A stretch of 64,000 nucleotides of DNA from Diphasiastrum complanatum (GCA_029204225.1 MU831967.1:29905-93904), one strand, 5' to 3'. Positions 27,185 through 38,368 are shown, numbered from the stretch's first letter. Notes: generated by a model not told the origin, from the letters alone. Translations and numbers: made by a program.

Positions 27185-27660
27185 TCAGCTCTCTCTCAAA
27201 GCTGGATATTTATTTTTGATTCCTAGGCTTGCACGCTGCTTCTCAAAAATTGCCTTGTCAAGAGGCTTTGTGAAAATATCAGCCACCATGTGCTTCGTTG
27301 GAACAAACTCAATCTTCAGCCTATCTTTCTCAACCAGATCTCTTATCAGATGATATCTGAAAGCATTGTGTTTCATCCTGAATGATTTTTTTGGCTCAAC
27401 CTGTATATAGCAAATGCTATATCAGGTCTGTGTTATCTGCAAGATACAACAATGATCCAATTAACTTGCGATAGGGTGTATTGGCCATTCGCTTCCTCGA
27501 TAGTCTGCGGACAATCCGCCTTGCTCAATATTGTTCTAGGTATCATGGGAGTATGCACACCTTTGCATTCGAGCATGTTGAAGTCTTCAATGATTTTCCA
27601 AGTGTACTTTTGTTGGTGAAGATACAACTTACCACCTTCAAAGTCTCTTTCGATCTGCAA
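27185..27660 (-). pseudogene. Copia RT end and RNase H end
   Basis: 27433-27660 is RT C-terminal sequence (LHQQKYTWKIIEDFNM, TPMIPRT). 27185-27376 is the RNase H end (FRYHLIRDLVEKDRLKIEFV, ADIFTKPLDKAIFEK). Most of the RNase H domain that should lie between them is missing. This forms the 3' end of the element that runs to 32538. Confidence 0.78.
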
Positions 27661-28613
27661 GCCTAGATAGATTTTTGCTTCTCCTAGGTCAACAATCTCA
27701 AATATTCCAGAAATGTCTCTTTTGACATTTGAAATTAATTTATCTTTTCTTGAGAAGATAAGTATGTCGTCAACATAAACAACTAGAATGATAATTTCAT
27801 TTTAAAAATGTTTGATATAGACATTTGATTCAGCGAATAAAGGTTCGAAGCCTAAAGAACGTAGTGCTTCGTCCTTCTTTCTATACTATTGTCTGGCTGT
27901 CTGTTTTAGAACATAAATGCTTTTATTCATGTGACATCCATATTTTGGATATTCTTGGCCTATAAAACCAAGTGGTTGGTCCATGAATAAATCTTCTTCT
28001 AATTCTGTGTGCAAGAAAGTAGTTTTCACATCGACAATATGGATTTTGAGATCATGAGTCACTGCTTAAGCGAATAACAAGCGAATTTGATGTGTGTTTG
28101 GCTACCGGTGAGAAAGTATCAGTGTAGTCGGTCCCTTATTTCTGTGAAAAACCTTTTACAACCGACCTTGCTTTGAATCTGATGTTTTCTCCATCAGGAC
28201 CTATTTTGATCTTGTAGATCCATTTGCATTTGATTAAATTTCTTCCATCAGGTATAGGTGCAAGTGTCCATACATTGTTCCTATACATGGATGACGTTTC
28301 GTCCTCCATTGCTTAAATCCATTGATTTTTATCTAGTACATCAATAGTGCCTCATATGTTTGAGGTTCGTATGTGAAACTACAAAATTTGATGGCTATAT
28401 TTGTTGAAACATCCTGACCAAATCTTACAAGTGGTTTTCGTTGTCTATCAAATTTTCTCATAGTTTGTACAAGTTTTGAATTCGATTTTGCATTTTTGGG
28501 TTTGACCTTGTCTACTAGAATTCAAGCTGGTGATTTGAGTCTATTAGGTACTCGATCTTGAACTCCCTCTGAATCTGGTAATTTTCGTTCATCATCTTCT
28601 TGTTTTAGTTCTG
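27661..28613 (-). pseudogene. Copia reverse transcriptase, heavily mutated
   Basis: Lying between integrase and the RT end, the minus strand shows short pieces of copia RT in changing frames: a YVDDI-like active-site box near 27770, a DVKTTFLH-like segment near 28030 and a KWIYKIKI-like segment near 28210. Many stops interrupt them. It has no long open frame. Confidence 0.6.
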
Positions 28614-29940
28614 TCATTGTAGCTCATAATAATTTTTGAGAATTTCATAGCCGACTAAATCACTGTCTGCTATGTACTTTGACTCATCAAATTTGACATC
28701 TCGAACAATTTTTATTCTGTCAGTTTTGAGTATATAGACTCGATAATATGACGAATGTAACTTGAATCCTACCAAAAGACCTTGTTCTGTCTTTTCATCA
28801 AGTTTCTTTATCAATTTGTCTGGTATGTGCATATACATTGCACATCCGAATGTCCAAACATGAGCTAGTTTTGGCTTCGACTTCCACCATATTTCATGAG
28901 GAGTTTCATCCAGTATTCGAGATTTCAGTATTCGATTTTGAAGATAATTCGATGTAGCCACTGCTTCTGCCCACAACTGTTTTGGTGCTTTCACATGAGC
29001 CATCATTCACTTAGCAGCTTCCATAAGTGTATGATTTCTTTGTTCAACAATTCCATTGTGCTGAGGTGTGTATGATGCAGTCTTCGTATGCATAATACCT
29101 CGATCAGTATAGTAAATACCTTGATCAGTACAGTAAGTTTTGAATTCGTTGGAAATGTACTCACCTCCACAATCTGTGTGAATCTGCTTCAACTTGTTGC
29201 CTGTATGCTTCTCAGCCCAGTTCGTATACTCAATGAATTTCTCAAAAGCCTCTGATTTTGTACGAATAAAGTATACTGCAACGAACTTGCTGAAGTCATC
29301 AATAAACGTAATGAAGTATTGTGCATCACCTAAAGACGATACTTCAAATGGTCCACAAATATCTGAATGCACGATTTCCAGTACCTTGGTTGCTTTATAA
29401 ACATCTTTACTAAAAGGTGTTCTAGTCATTAAGACATGATTTGCAGGTAGTTCGAATATCTCGACTTTTGATTTTGACTTCTTCGATTCTCTGACTTGTT
29501 GGCTTGCTACAAGGCTATCTTTCTCAAATGTCAGATAATTGTATTTAAACAAACTTATCAAAGACAATTATCAAATACGAAAGGGCTAGATATGAAGAAA
29601 CGTCTATCAAAAGAGACATCCATGTTCATGTGACATAGCCTCTTGTGCCACAGAATATTTGTTGATTCTTGAGTTTGATTAGCTTGTTCAACTCGAGTTC
29701 GAATATTCAAGTGATACAAACTTCCTTCTCTGTTGCCTTTAGCAACTAGATTATCAAAATTTTCATCGAACAATTTACAAGAGTTCCTATTGAAGGTTAC
29801 TGACATTATTGTATCGACTATCTTTGCTACAGATAGAAGATCTTTATCAAGAGTAAGGACATAGAGAACTTCCTCCAGTTTCTTGTCACCCTGATTCATG
29901 TCTAACAATAGTTTACCAGTTCCATCAACTACATGCTTAG
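28614..29940 (-). pseudogene. Copia pre-integrase and integrase
   Basis: 29558-29908 has the post-protease segment (EEVLYVLTLDKDLLSVAKI) and ILWHKRLCHMNMD. 29007-29567 has the integrase core, with the first Asp in VHSDICGPF, the second in HTDCGGEYISNEF, and Glu in PQHNGIVEQRNHTLME. 28614-29006 has the tail (LWAEAVATSNYLQNR, IWWKSKPKLAHVWTFGC). The catalytic triad is intact, but stops separate the three pieces. Confidence 0.85.
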
Positions 29941-30136
29941 AATAGTCTCCAAGTATAATAAATCTGGAATAATTCGTCTTCTTATAGTTAGATAATTTTT
30001 TTTTCGAGGATACAAAATGTGAGGTGGCTCCTGAATCAAGTACTACTCAAATTTTTGAATTTGATGAACAACATAAACCAGCACAAACATATGTTGCTGA
30101 GTTTCTTGTCATCCTATCTTCTACTGCTATGGAGCA

Positions 30137-30362
30137 TTATGCTTTGTCGACAAAATTTGAATTTGAAGGTTCACTTCGATTCTGCTCCTTGTTCTTGGGA
30201 TTTTGATAACAGTCTACTATTGCATGACCCTGTTTATGACAATGAATGCAATCAATCTTTAATTTTAACCAACACTTGTCTGTATGACCTGATCTTTTGT
30301 ATCTGTTGCAAATCTTTCTATCACCAGAATTTTTTTGTTGTTTTCCAGATTGTTGATCATTT
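30137..30362 (-). pseudogene. Copia gag zinc-knuckle part
   Basis: This is the 3' half of the gag split by the solo LTR at 30363-31063. It begins DQQSGKQQKNSGDRK and contains two knuckles, CNRYKRSGHTDKC (second Cys replaced by Tyr) and CIHCHKQGHAIVDC (canonical CX2CX4HX4C). When the solo LTR and one copy of the duplication are set aside, it is in frame with the Gag half ending at 31064. Confidence 0.8.
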
Positions 30363-31063
30363 TGTAAAGAATTGCCAAAAATTGGCAAATCTAGCTTGAT
30401 AAAAAACCATGTAGTATAATGTAAATTTTGTATATAAGTGGATTCCACACATGTGAGGCCAAGATGACACGTGGCAACCCACTCCTAATGTAGGTTAGGT
30501 CAAGTCCATAGGGTTGGTCATGTCATTTTGGTAGTGATTCCTAGTTTATAGGACCTAAATCCTAGATTTAAGGTGAAAATTTGACCAACTAGCTATCTAC
30601 CAAGCATGACTCTAGGAAATAGACCAGGGTTTCATTTCAGGTCAAGGAGAGTGAGTTACTTCCTTATTACGTGCTGGAAATCCACCTAACTTCAAGAAGG
30701 AAGTCGAATTTGCTATGTATTCCCTCTCTCCATAGTGAGAAGATAGAAAATTTTTGGAGCTCATTGGCAATCTCAAGCTAGTTCACTATGTACATTGAGT
30801 TTTTGTGATCCAAATGAAACCAAATCAATTTCTACTTGTTTCTCAGGTTGAAGGCCATACTATAGCCTGTAGTACACACGTTTGGGCTCGGATTTCAATG
30901 TTTATCAATGCTTTTGATTGTTAATGTTTGTTGTTTGTCAAATTGCCAATCTAGATCAACTTTTATGTGTCTAGTTTTTTGATAGATTGTTAAGCAAGCA
31001 TCCAATCACTCTTGTGGATCTTTTGTAGATCCATTTATGGTCCTAAAGTACAATACTTTCACA
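30363..31063. mobile_element. Solo LTR, 701 bp, inserted in copia gag
   Basis: The segment starts TGTAAAG and ends CTTTCACA, has TG...CA ends with short inverted termini, and is flanked by a perfect 5-bp target duplication CATTT at 30358-30362 and 31064-31068. It holds no coding sequence. Its removal restores the gag reading frame of the host copia element. It contains one CACATGTG near 30447. Its own orientation and family are not clear. Confidence 0.85.
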
Positions 31064-31720
31064 CATTTGTCTTGGATTCGTTTCCATTCTTTTTATGTGA
31101 CTCCTTCTTAAACTTAGACTTCTTTGAAGATTTATTCTTCTGAGTAAATAAAGCATTTTTGGAATCACCATTATTGTCATAGTGTTCGCGAGCTTCTACT
31201 TCCTCGTTGACTCCATCTATTGCCTTTTGAAGTGTCATAGTTGAATCTTTTGCTAGTAAAGTTTGAGTTGTGTGGAATGACCTGGGTAAGAAAATAGCTA
31301 AGCTATTTTTCTTTTGAGATTGCATTTTTCATGCCAAAATTTTGCAAAAAAATATACAAATCCTTTATCTTTCGTACGAATGTGGTCAGGTCTTTGCCGT
31401 CCCATTGTAGATAAGTTAATTGGTCTTCTAAGAACATGATTTGATTATGAGATCGAGTCTCATTCTTGGTTTGCAATTCTTCCCATATATCTTTCACATT
31501 TGAAATTGATGTAAGATCTAGCATTATTATGTCATGCACTAAAGATGCAATAATTGCTATAGCTTTGTCATTTCTCAAACTCCATTCTCAAAGTTCTTTG
31601 CTAGGAATAGTTATTGGCTTCTCTTCTATTGGTTCTATCCATTGCCAAAGACCTTCACCCTTCAGTATGAGTGAAGTCTTTAATTTTCAGATCAAATAAT
31701 TCGAACCATCTGTATCCAAG
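31064..31720 (-). pseudogene. Copia gag N-terminal part
   Basis: The minus-strand frames 31303-31578 and 31059-31325 read MLDLTSISNVKDIWEELQ, RSHNQIMFLEDQL, FVRKIKDLYI and then a Lys-rich tail, typical of copia Gag. They overlap with a frame change near 31310. Upstream to 31720 a frame resembling a gag start is visible with stops. The 3' half is at 30137-30362, beyond the solo LTR. Confidence 0.75.
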
Positions 31721-31858
31721 ATCATACTGATCTTAGATTGAATATTGCTGATCGACGACATCTTCTATTCTTCTGAATAAGCTCCAGATACGGCTGCTGA
31801 TGGACATGTGAAGGATGCTAAGAGGGGCATAAGGATACCAATGTATCGGCTCTGATAT

Positions 31859-31870
31859 GCTCTGATACCA
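31859..31870 (-). promoter_or_regulatory. Primer-binding site of the 27185-32538 copia element
   Basis: The plus strand reads GCTCTGATACCA, so the minus strand reads TGGTATCAGAGC. It sits between the gag leader and the 5' LTR, as expected for a minus-strand element. Confidence 0.85.
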
Positions 31871-32538
31871 CTATAGAAAAAATAGTAATAATTATTCCTC
31901 AGAGAACATGGTGAAATTTTAAATAAATCAAACTAATATTAGTGTCTTCAATCGGGTTTGTTTCTAGTTTATGTACTAATAGAACAGTTTTTACCTTGAT
32001 TGAATGAAACATGCGGAAACTAAGAGATATATTGCGTGATTTTAGATAATCAAAAGCAATTGATAAAATCATCTGTTGAGAAACTTTGATTAAAAACAAA
32101 TTTTTATAGTTCTAAATCTGAATCATCAATATACATCTTTTGCTGTCTTGTTTCTCTGTTGTGTCTCTGATTGAGGAGGTTACAATAAGTAGTGCACATG
32201 TATTTATATTGTTACAAGACAAGTCTTTTGGCCTTTTAATTCTGTAATATTAGATCTAACCGTTAAGACGGTTGATATTCAAGTAAACGTTCTATTTCCA
32301 GACTCGAATGATTTTTGTTCACGAATTGTTCGTGACAGTTTGTCTCTTCACGACAGCTTCGTGTTTCACAAATTGTTTGCGACAGTTGATAGTTTTGAGG
32401 TTGAATAAAAAAATATTTCGCGACAAGATATTGTTTGCAAATCTTTTGAGTTTCAACAAGAATATATTTCGCGAATCTTTCGAGTTTGAACACGAATAGA
32501 AATGTTTTGCGTTCGAGTTCATTTCTCATCCTTTGTCA
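31871..32538 (-). repeat. 5' LTR of the 27185-32538 copia element
   Basis: It follows the primer-binding site directly. The far end reads TTTGTCA at 32538 (TGACAAAG on the minus strand). The right half is rich in TTCGCGA, TTCGTGA and GTTCGTGAC palindromes. No matching 3' LTR was seen left of 27185, so the ends rest on one copy only. Confidence 0.55.
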
Positions 32539-32572
32539 ATTAAACTGTGCACTTTGTTAGTAGAACCGAGGT

Positions 32573-32910
32573 TTGTCTAATAAGGTGTTCTACATGAATG
32601 AGGTATTATGGTTGCAGATGATGTCGGAGGCAATTGGCATACCACAAGGAGAACCATGCACATTAATGATGGATTCTCAAAGTGCCATATATCTATCCCA
32701 GGATCCTGTTTTCCATTCAAAGACAAAACATATATCTTTGAAGTACCATCATATTCGAGATTTGATCTTGAAAGGAGATTTCAAGGTCCAATACATAAAG
32801 TCAAGACATGATTACAGATCTACTCACAAAGCCGCTCGACAAACCACTCTTTGCAAAGCACAAAAAGACAATTGGATTACACATACAAAGTTGCAAGGTT
32901 TAAGAGGGAG
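32573..32910 (+). pseudogene. Copia RNase H fragment
   Basis: A plus-strand frame reads EVLWLQMMSEAIGIPQGEP, DSQSAIYLSQDPVFHSKTKH and YHHIRDLILKGDFKVQYI, which is the C-terminal RNase H of a copia polyprotein. A frameshift near 32812 moves the conserved DLLTKPLDKPLF segment to another frame. A purine-rich tract TTTAAGAGGGAG ends at 32910, followed by an LTR. Confidence 0.82.
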
Positions 32911-33410
32911 TGTCAGAAATTGTGAGCTCCTGCAACTTTGTCACAAAGCGAAGCGAAGGGCGAACATACCTCGAAAATCTGAAGACACAAAATGAAACGA
33001 AACAACATGAAGGAAAACAATTTGTGCTGCCAACTGGTAGCTCGACGAGCGTGGTGTATTGTACTTCACGCTCAGCTGAAAGAATTAGCCATAACATAGA
33101 ATAACTAACTAGGACTTATCTTGTAATTCTCTGTTTAGTTGTCTTGAAAACTCCACACAATGGAGACATATACATAATTTTGATCAATAGGAAATAGAGT
33201 AATAGATAAAAATAGAGAGACAAAAATAGCTATGCATGAAAGTTTGCCAACGAGCAGAACATAGCGATTGGGCTGAGTGTTAGGCCGCCAACGAGTGAGA
33301 CACTGACCATCTCACTCAAAACTCAAAAACTAATAAGACAATTGCTCTCTTCTCCATCTCATTGTTTTTCATTGTTTTGATTGATTGAATGTTTTATGTT
33401 CTGTGATCTA
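32911..33410 (+). repeat. 3' LTR of the plus-strand copia fragment
   Basis: It begins TGTCAGAAATTGTGAGC right after the purine-rich tract. It contains TTCTGTTT and AATAGAG-type AT-rich sequence. The end near 33410 (CTATAG) is an estimate. No partner LTR is in the window. Confidence 0.55.
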
Positions 33411-34115
33411 TAGTCGCTTGCCTAGGATCTTGAAAGCTTCCACAAAAGAAAACTCAACGAACTTGAAAAAAATTAGTTCGCGACAACAATCAGTTCGCAA
33501 AACATTTGAGACATAACTAAGTGTCTCTTTTTTGTCCTTTTCAGCTTTCTTTCTGTCAAGAGACTTCTCATATCCAACCTTCTTTTCGATGGCTTCAAAT
33601 GTGATGAATTTTGTTTTTACGCCCCTTGAAATAGGTCCCAGGTATTGTCTCATCCCAGGTATGAACTTATTTCCATACCATTCCTCGATCATCTGCACAT
33701 ATTGGGCCAAGGAAAATGTCATTCGATAATAAAGTCTTGCCAATGTTAGATGTGCATCTTCTGATTGCACGGGTTTATTTACATCTAACCTTACAGGTGG
33801 CAATCCTTTGTCCCAATAGCAGTCCAATGTTATTATAAAGGCTATGGATAAACAATAGGCTGCGCTTTCTCGGACTACAACATCTGCACTTCCCTTGTAT
33901 GTGTGTCCAAACTTCAGTAGTGCAGCTCGATAATTTTCAAAGGTGGAATTGGAATCAACTCCCAGAATGAGTGGCCAGTTGACTTGCCTTTCCGCTGGTT
34001 TTGTCCTTTCCCAAGGGTCTCTTCTCTTGATAAGCGTATAAAAGGGATCCACCCTTTTTCAGCTTGGTGCCCTTAGATATTCTTGGAGCTGCTCATCACT
34101 ATTAAGCACCATCAT
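33408..34115 (-). pseudogene. Unidentified broken reading frame
   Basis: A minus-strand frame of about 214 codons (34052 to 33408) has no ATG at its start. Reading through one TGA at 34059-34061 extends it upstream in the same frame to two ATGs at 34115 and 34112, giving about 235 residues. Motifs that can be read include DPFYTLIKRRDPWERTKPAE, FENYRAALLKFG, LARLYYRMTFSLAQYVQMIE and WYGNKFIPGMRQYLGPISRG, then a Lys/Glu-rich end. It has no retroelement motif, signal peptide or clear membrane segment. The last 30 or so residues may be read-through into flanking sequence. I do not recognise the family. Confidence 0.5.
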
Positions 34116-35106
34116 GATCCTCTAGGATGGTTGTGGTCATAATGCATTCACTAGGCTGTTGAGCTTAGGATCGTGGCGTGCCACGTGGTAGCTTGTGAGC
34201 CCCACCTCTTTCTCTCTCTATGTCCACTCAAGCCTACGTGGCAGAGCATGGTTGGCTTGCCACACAAGCCTACGACAAGCCTATGTGGCAACCTACAACA
34301 TGCTTGCATGGCAGACATGAGGCATATGCCATGCCTATGTGGTCAGCCATTGCATCTATTACTTGTCTAGAAATACTAGTTCCTACATGGTCATTCCATC
34401 TTTCAGGATACACCATGAGGCTTACACAGTTTCTACTTGACAGTAATAACTAGTATTCCTTGGCTCTCATACTCAGCTCTCAGTCTACATGTCTCGTCTT
34501 CTCATAGAACTCCTCGGTCTAAGGTGAGAGGTGCTCTTGAGTTGCTCTAGTAGAGTATCTTGGGGATTCGTCAGAATCAGCCAACATCATTCCACCCCTA
34601 ATGTGTTGAAGGACCCATTGCAATGCATATTGATATTGAACCAGGAATTGGTCAGATTCAATAACAAACAGTCAAAACCTCAGAGGGTAGGTGTCCAGAG
34701 GTTCGTGGGCTCAACACAAAATCACTGGACCAGCTGTAGCTCAATTCCGTCGTCGTATGTTTGAACACGCCCTTCGTGCCGGGAGGAACGCCACTAGAGC
34801 ACAATAAATGGACTACTTTTTGGAATTTTCAAGACGTGGTCTAGTATCGCCGAACAAACTCCGTCTTGCATGTCGTCTGTTCCATCCAGTGCTGCACGTT
34901 GAGATGAACCTGCATACACATACATGCAACAGCAGCAGTAGCACCCGTAACAACAACATCCACAACACCCATAAATTTGATGGTACACACGCACACATGC
35001 ACACACACTTTTTCACACACTTCGCACATGCACACATTCACATAAACCTACTTCACACACACACAACATTGACTGCTCAGCCGCATGGCTCGACCATCGA
35101 CAGCCA
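34116..35106. other. Gene-less stretch, CA-rich at the right
   Basis: 34160-34340 contains repeated pieces such as CTACGTGGCA and AGCCTATGTGGCA. 34910-35070 is rich in CACACA and CACATGCACACA. One short frame ending at about 34805 has a basic, alanine-rich end (FRRRMFEHALRAGRNATRAQ) that looks protein-like, but it has stops just upstream and no identifiable family. Confidence 0.4.
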
Positions 35107-35905
35107 TTCAAACATTTTTCGAACAACTCGAATTTTTGGAATGACTCGAATTTTTGAAAGACTCAAATTTATCCAATGACTCGAATTTTTACGATGATTC
35201 GAATTTTTCCAAAGGCTCAAATTTTTCCAAATGATCGAATTTTTTCAAAGACTCGAATTTTTTCAAAGTCTCAAATTTTTGAAAGATTCAAATTGTTCGA
35301 GACTCGAAAAGTTTGGAATGACTCGAATTTTTGGAATGACTCAAATTTCTTGAAAGACTTGAATTTATATGATGACTCGAATTTTTACGATGATTCGAAT
35401 TTTTCGAATGACTAAATTTTTTTCAAATTATTGAATTTTTTGAAAGACTCAATTTTTAAAAAAACTCAAATATTTCCGAAGACTCGAATTTTTGGAAAGA
35501 CTTGAATTGTTCGAGACTCAAATTTTTGAAACGACTCGAATTTTTGGAAAGGATCAAATTTTTCCAATGACTCAAATTTTTCCAAGAATTTGAATTTTTT
35601 GGAAGACTCGAATTTATCCAATGACTCGAAGTTTTACGACGACTCGAATTTTTTCAAAGAATTGGATTTTTTTGAAGACTCGAATTTTTGAATGACTTGG
35701 ATTTTTTCAAGACTTGAATTTTGAAAACGACTCGAATTCTTGGAAAGACTCAAATTTATCCGACGACTTGAATTTTTCTCATGACTTGAAATTTTTCAAA
35801 GACTTGAAATTTTCCAAAGGATCGAATTTTTTGACAGACTTGAATTTTTTTGAATACTCAAATTTTTCGAGACTCGAATTTTTTCAAAGACTCAAATTTT
35901 AGATA
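35107..35905 (+). repeat. 18-bp minisatellite, about 44 copies
   Basis: Degenerate tandem units of 17-18 bp with the consensus ATGACTCGAATTTTTNNA fill almost 800 bp. In the plus strand they give the short frame repeats RIF and DSNF, an artefact of the period. Copies vary at the bases after the T run. Confidence 0.9.
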
Positions 35906-36041
35906 TTTGAGATGCGAGATGTACGAGATCGGCCTGACATCTAAATCATTGGCCACCCTAGATTGGCAACGACGAATACTCTTTACTAGTATATATATAT
36001 AGATAAACTATTTGTATGCATGTGGTATGCATATATATGGC

Positions 36042-36083
36042 GTAGGAGGATGCACCCATGGTTGCATGGGTGCATCCTCCTAC
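36042..36083. repeat. Perfect 19-bp hairpin
   Basis: Arms at 36042-36060 and 36065-36083 (GTAGGAGGATGCACCCATG and its complement) are separated by the 4-base loop GTTG. The stem is perfect. Confidence 0.9.
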
Positions 36084-36175
36084 CCCATGCACTTTTTAAA
36101 AATACTAACTAAAATTTTTAGATGCATGCATGGGGATGATGATGTATGCATCCTGTCCCATGCATACACATTACT

Positions 36176-36407
<232 letters not shown>

Positions 36408-36638
36408 CACGACTGTGGCATGACAACTTTCTTGATAGTGCTTCTTCTTCTATTGCTTGATGATACTTCTTTTTCCTGGCTATCCTTCACCATCGCACCA
36501 TCTCCATCATCTGCCCTCTCCACGATGTTGATGCGATGTTGATGCTAGGAGAGAAATGACAATGACCACCTACCATAAGAAATCGGCCACCCCTACCATC
36601 GCTCAGACAGTCGCTGCATTTAGCACGATTATGCTCTA

Positions 36639-36902
36639 CTTTGCATAGCTTTCATCTTGGAATTCAGTAGTTTTGTTTTTATCTGTAAGGTCGGAGACAC
36701 TCTGTGGATGTGAAACATTCAAACCAACCGAGTATTCATCCTCTAATTTCTGCTCATTCACAACTTTTTTAGCTAGAGCGACTGAGCCATCTTGTGATTG
36801 TTTGTTATTTTCTGTGAATTCATGCGATAGTTTGTTCAGATTGGATTCTACCTCTTCTATCGTAGATAACAGCTTAGAATCTCTCTCTCCTTCTCGGTTG
36901 AT
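36639..36902 (-). other. Open frame without start, unidentified
   Basis: A minus-strand frame is open for 88 codons between a TGA at 36903-36905 and a TAG at 36636-36638. It is hydrophilic and reads like a coiled-coil piece (STIEEVESNLNKLSHEFTEN, VVNEQKLEDEYSVGLN). No ATG lies in its upstream part. It could be an exon or a captured gene piece, or chance. No family is recognised. Confidence 0.25.
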
Positions 36903-36983
36903 TCATTTTTTCGTTGATCCATTTCATGGCTGACGACCATCCCCACCTTTCGGCTGACCACCATCCCCACCTTTCAGCTAGCC

Positions 36984-37345
36984 CGACGGGCATCTCAACC
37001 TGCATCCGAAGGGCATCTCAACCTACATCTGACGGGCATAGAAACCTACATCCCACGAGCATATCAACCTACATCCGACAGACATTTCAACCTACATCTG
37101 ATGAGCATAGAAACCTACATTCGCTGATCACCCCCTACACTTTACTCTACATCTGATGGGCATCTCAACCTACATCTGACGGACATCTCAACCTACATCT
37201 GATGGGGCATAGAAACCTATATCCAACGAGCATCTCAGCCTATGTTCAACGGGCATAGAAACCTACATCCGACGAGCATCTCAACCTACATTCGACATAC
37301 ATCACAACCTACATTCGATGGGCATAGAAACCTACATTCGCTGAT
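36984..37345 (+). repeat. 23-bp tandem repeat, about 15 copies
   Basis: Units of 23 bp on the pattern GACGGGCATCTCAACCTACA fill the stretch. Two unit types alternate (CATCTCAACCTACAT and CATAGAAACCTACAT), and a larger unit ending CATTCGCTGATCA occurs twice, near 37110 and 37322. A 24-bp duplication (CGGCTGACCACCATCCCCAC) precedes it at 36925-36975. Confidence 0.9.
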
Positions 37346-37429
37346 CATCCAATCTTTCAGACTCACAGAGAGCCCATTTGTATGCCTTAGTAATATAAAA
37401 ATAAAAAAAAGATGAATGCATACGTTACT

Positions 37430-37559
37430 ATATCGAGCTCTTCAAGCATCTCAGAAGTCAAGTCTAGGAACAACCAACTGATAAAATGTTGATCATATGG
37501 TTTTTAGTTGGCCTTTCAAGATGTATTCGAAAAGAGCCTAAACCTAGAAAAGAGTATCA
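37430..37559 (+). pseudogene. Gypsy gag, 5' part (left of nested copia)
   Basis: The plus-strand frame reads YIELFKHLRSQV, a stop, then DKMLIIWFLVGLSRCIRKEP up to the insertion at 37559. It aligns with the capsid part of the gypsy Gag at 12535-12903 (TERVKHLRSE, MIMWFLSRLS). After the 6-kb copia insertion the same frame resumes at 43582. No LTR or primer site of this gypsy element is visible to the left, where minisatellites lie instead. Confidence 0.85.
37555..37559. repeat. Target duplication TATCA (left)
   Basis: TATCA directly precedes the copia LTR start at 37560 and matches TATCA at 43582-43586 after the other LTR. It is a 5-bp duplication typical of copia integration. Confidence 0.92.
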
Positions 37560-38368
37560 TGTCAATTTTTAAAGAAAAAGGACAAATATTGATTGTAATA
37601 TCAATCATTAAGAGTCATTGATTGCTTAATCAAAAGATCTATCAAGTTCTAGATGTTAGATCATGATCTAGATGCTTTACACTATGATTTAAGCAAGAGC
37701 AATGGATCAAATGATCAAACACATGGATGGACGGCCTCACATGTGTGGAGGACAGTACCTGTATGGCCTGTTTATAGAGAGTAAAGTACATTAACTTACA
37801 AATGCATTTCATTCATCAAAACTCAAGACAAATGTGGAAATCTCAACAAAACTAGAATTTGCCAATGTCACATCAACTTGTTATTGATTTGGTTGATCTC
37901 TTTATAGATCAAGTATAGCTGTGTACTGTCTAGAAGGCCTTCAATGGGAGCCATATGTGTTCATTTCCCAAAGTTGACTACTCTCTTTGGCTAGAAAACA
38001 AAAAACTAGTCTTCCACATTTATAGGAATATTCCCTATAAAATAGGATCTAGTGCAATCTTCCTATCTTATCTTCTAGAAGCTTATCCACACATGTGAAT
38101 GGTATCTTGACATGTGTGAGTAATGACTCATTCCCATGGAAGTCCAATCTATTTACAAAAAGTTTGACCAATTTGACCATTTTCAAGATTCTACTCAAAG
38201 GTCAATTTCACACTAGTGTAGAACAAGCTAAAACCAATCTAACTTCATAAAAATGACTTATGTACATTCTTTCACATGTGGGAATAGACTCCACATGTGT
38301 GAGATCCTATCAAGCTCAAATAACTTGAGATCTACAAGATACAACAAGTTGGAAGTGATATTTTAACA
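37560..38368 (-). repeat. 3' LTR of the complete copia element
   Basis: It starts TGTCAATTTTT and ends TTTTAACA in plus-strand coordinates. It lacks about 42 bp that the other LTR has near 43105-43160. It has a TATAAA (plus strand TTTATA) at 37771-37776 and several CACATGTG motifs. Confidence 0.95.
37771..37776 (-). promoter_or_regulatory. Putative LTR TATA box
   Basis: The minus strand reads CTCTATAAACAGG here. In the 5' LTR, which would drive transcription, the matching site at 42942-42947 reads TGTAAA. In the related LTR at 23970-23977 it is TATATATA, supporting its role. Confidence 0.5.

Noticed and set aside
35176-35415. Frame with repeated RIF and DSNF units as a repeat protein.
   Set aside because: It follows from the 18-bp period of the minisatellite and is full of length changes in other units.
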